Of a stretch of DNA of 33,123 nt, positions 31,899-33,123 are shown one piece after another (within the stretch, counting starts at the first letter, position 1; every line of letters starts with the position of its first letter). Source of the DNA: Candidatus Gastranaerophilales bacterium (GTDB taxonomy: Bacteria; Cyanobacteriota; Vampirovibrionia; Gastranaerophilales; Gastranaerophilaceae). The notes beneath the pieces are model-generated. The model worked only from the letters and a program-made list of their open reading frames with translations. It ran no database searches and was not told where the DNA came from. The DNA is taken from assembly GCA_944322615.1 (NCBI GenBank), contig CALUPH010000018.1, forward strand, positions 1 to 33,123, read 5' to 3'. The position numbers were made by a program, and so were the translations under genes.

Positions 31899-32876
31899 AT
31901 GCAATATAAAAGCTGTCAGTGGGTAAATAGAGGAATAGAGTTTAGGACAAATGAACTGCGTTTGTGTTGTTACGGTTATTTGCAGGGTCGAGAAACAGAA
32001 TATCAGACAACAATAAAAGAGAATTACCACGGCGAAATTTTTGATTGGAATGAAATCTTTGCAATAAAAGAAAAGTTGAAAGAACAGCATAAGCAAGGGA
32101 TATATCTTGATGCTTGTAAAGATTGCATATATCTTCATGAAAAAGATTGGGATGAGGAAAATTATATAAATCATTTTACATTTAATCATTGGACTAAATG
32201 TAATTGTAATTGTACATATTGCTATACAATGGACGACAAAAAGAAGTTTAATTCATATAAGGAATATCATCTTTATCCGATTGTAAAGGATATGTTTAAA
32301 AAGGGCATTATCAAAAAGACGGAAGAGTCCTGCATAATATTTGGAGGTGGTGAACCTACAATATTAAAGGAATTTGATAAATTGATTGATTTATTTTTAG
32401 AAAAAGGCTGTAAAAATATACGTATAAATTCTTCAGGAATAAAATTTTCTAAAAGTATAGCAAAAGGTTTAAAACTAGGTGCAATAAGTTTAGTAATTTC
32501 AACGGATTCAGGCTGCAAAGAGACGTATGAAAAAATAAAACAGGTAAAAGCGTATAAAAAAGTTTGGGAGAATATCCGAAAATATGCAAAAGCACAAGGT
32601 GAAAATAATTTATTAAAAGTCAAATATATTTTATACCCTGGTGTTAATGATAACTATGAAGAGATAAATAAGTGGTTTTATGAAGTCATAAAAAATGGCG
32701 TAAAAGCAGTTAGTTTAAGTGTTGAACAAGATTGGTATAATACTCATCAACCTGATTTTACTCCTGAGATATATGAACAAATAGCATATATGGAAAAGCG
32801 TTCAAAGGAGCTTGGGCTTGAACTTGAGATATATTGTGAAGCCTTAGCTGTATTAAGAGAACATAAAACAGATTAA
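31899..32876 (+). CDS. Radical SAM protein, paralogue of the 18929-19924 protein
   Basis: A 325-residue radical SAM enzyme. The CX3CX2C motif is C101/C105/C108 (TKCNCNCTYC), then FGGGEPT (148-154). The N-terminal module has C6...C23-C24...C73xxC76, matching C22...C39-C40...C83xxC86 of the other protein: the first-to-CC spacing is 17 in both. Shared stretches include NH(F/W)TKCN, INSSGI and SKS/SNT-GLK. No C-terminal SPASM. AAGGG precedes the ATG. It lies just past the prs terminator and before a DNA methyltransferase gene. Substrate unknown; no precursor peptide is obvious nearby. Confidence 0.88.
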   Translation: MQYKSCQWVNRGIEFRTNELRLCCYGYLQGRETEYQTTIKENYHGEIFDWNEIFAIKEKLKEQHKQGIYLDACKDCIYLHEKDWDEENYINHFTFNHWTKCNCNCTYCYTMDDKKKFNSYKEYHLYPIVKDMFKKGIIKKTEESCIIFGGGEPTILKEFDKLIDLFLEKGCKNIRINSSGIKFSKSIAKGLKLGAISLVISTDSGCKETYEKIKQVKAYKKVWENIRKYAKAQGENNLLKVKYILYPGVNDNYEEINKWFYEVIKNGVKAVSLSVEQDWYNTHQPDFTPEIYEQIAYMEKRSKELGLELEIYCEALAVLREHKTD

Positions 32877-33002
32877 AAAATGTATATTAAACTCTCTAAT
32901 ATGGAACCTTTTAGCTACAGTGATAAGTTGTTATATAGAGAACTAATATCAATCATGAAACAGTTAATTTAGGATTACCATAATATCAGAAGCAGTATTT
33001 TT

Positions 33003-33035
33003 ATAGTAGAATATAGCAAAGGAGAATTCTACTAT
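33003..33035 (+). promoter_or_regulatory. Inverted repeat around the hsdM ribosome binding site
   Basis: ATAGTAGAAT (33003-33012) and ATTCTACTAT (33026-33035) form a perfect 10-bp inverted repeat. The Shine-Dalgarno (AAAGGAG, 33018-33024) lies in the loop and the right arm includes the first two bases of the ATG. It may be an RNA hairpin that controls translation, or an operator. Confidence 0.55.
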
Positions 33036-33123
33036 GGCAACTATTCTAGAGCAAAAATCACAGATTGATAAACTATGGGAAACATTTTGGTCTAACGGAA
33101 TATCAAACCCCCTAACTGTGATA
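33034..33123 (+). CDS. hsdM: Type I restriction-modification DNA methyltransferase, N-terminus (partial)
   Basis: The last 30 codons begin [20 protein letters not shown] and continue [10 protein letters not shown], the typical start of the HsdM N-terminal helical domain (class I N6-adenine methyltransferase of type I R-M systems). The frame is open to the edge, so the gene is cut by the window. AAAGGAG lies 9 bases before the ATG, inside an inverted repeat. hsdS and hsdR would be expected further right. Confidence 0.75.
   Translation, partial: MATILEQKSQIDKLWETFWSNGISNPLTVI

Noticed and set aside
1-33123. CRISPR arrays, transposases, prophage genes, rRNA genes
   Set aside because: None seen. 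The only mobile or defence sign is the start of the type I methyltransferase gene at the right edge.

Overview
The window is a compact, very AT-rich bacterial chromosome segment using the standard bacterial code: TGA acts as a stop at the end of the HAD gene, and start codons include ATG, TTG and an AUU for infC. Strong Shine-Dalgarno sites, low GC, a cyanobacterial-length MetK and many lineage-type small membrane proteins suggest a gut-type, non-photosynthetic relative of the Cyanobacteria (Gastranaerophilales/Melainabacteria). This assignment is inference; a low-GC Firmicute is the main alternative.

Layout: 1-600 holds the 5' end of rplJ (minus) behind an L10 autoregulatory leader. 600-2790 holds a LysM/EF-hand protein and then infC (AUU start), rpmI and rplT. 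2790-3860 is mostly non-coding: a candidate small RNA, a GC-rich T-poor island, a small membrane protein and tRNA-Glu(CTC). 3857-8570 holds a secreted protein, a small unknown, a 540-residue membrane protein and the CCA-adding enzyme. 8566-10375 carries metK and rpsO, each with its own promoter and terminator. 10400-12540 holds two divergent regulator modules: an XRE repressor facing a HAD phosphatase across paired inverted operators, and a ribbon-helix-helix regulator facing an M20 peptidase. 12600-18015 carries a lytic transglycosylase, an NrtR-type regulator, a winged-helix regulator, a 2-hydroxyacyl-CoA dehydratase-type Fe-S protein, a ClC antiporter and a NifX/NafY-like protein. 18016-20115 holds a second candidate small RNA, an acidic coiled-coil protein and a radical SAM enzyme. 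20116-27549 is a run of six plus-strand genes: a TPR protein, trkA, trkH, then a VWA protein, an FHA-like multispanning membrane protein and a zinc-ribbon/TonB-C protein. 27539-31833 carries aroA, a small membrane protein, and glmU-prs. The right end holds a second radical SAM paralogue and the start of a type I DNA methyltransferase gene.

Most recognised genes are housekeeping (translation, SAM, PRPP, UDP-GlcNAc, shikimate, K+ uptake). The tRNA gene has no encoded CCA, which fits the CCA enzyme nearby. The least explained parts are the XRE/HAD operator pair, the two radical SAM paralogues with the auxiliary cysteine module at the N terminus, the VWA/FHA-like/TonB-C genes behind trkAH, and two similar pyrimidine-rich candidate small RNAs.
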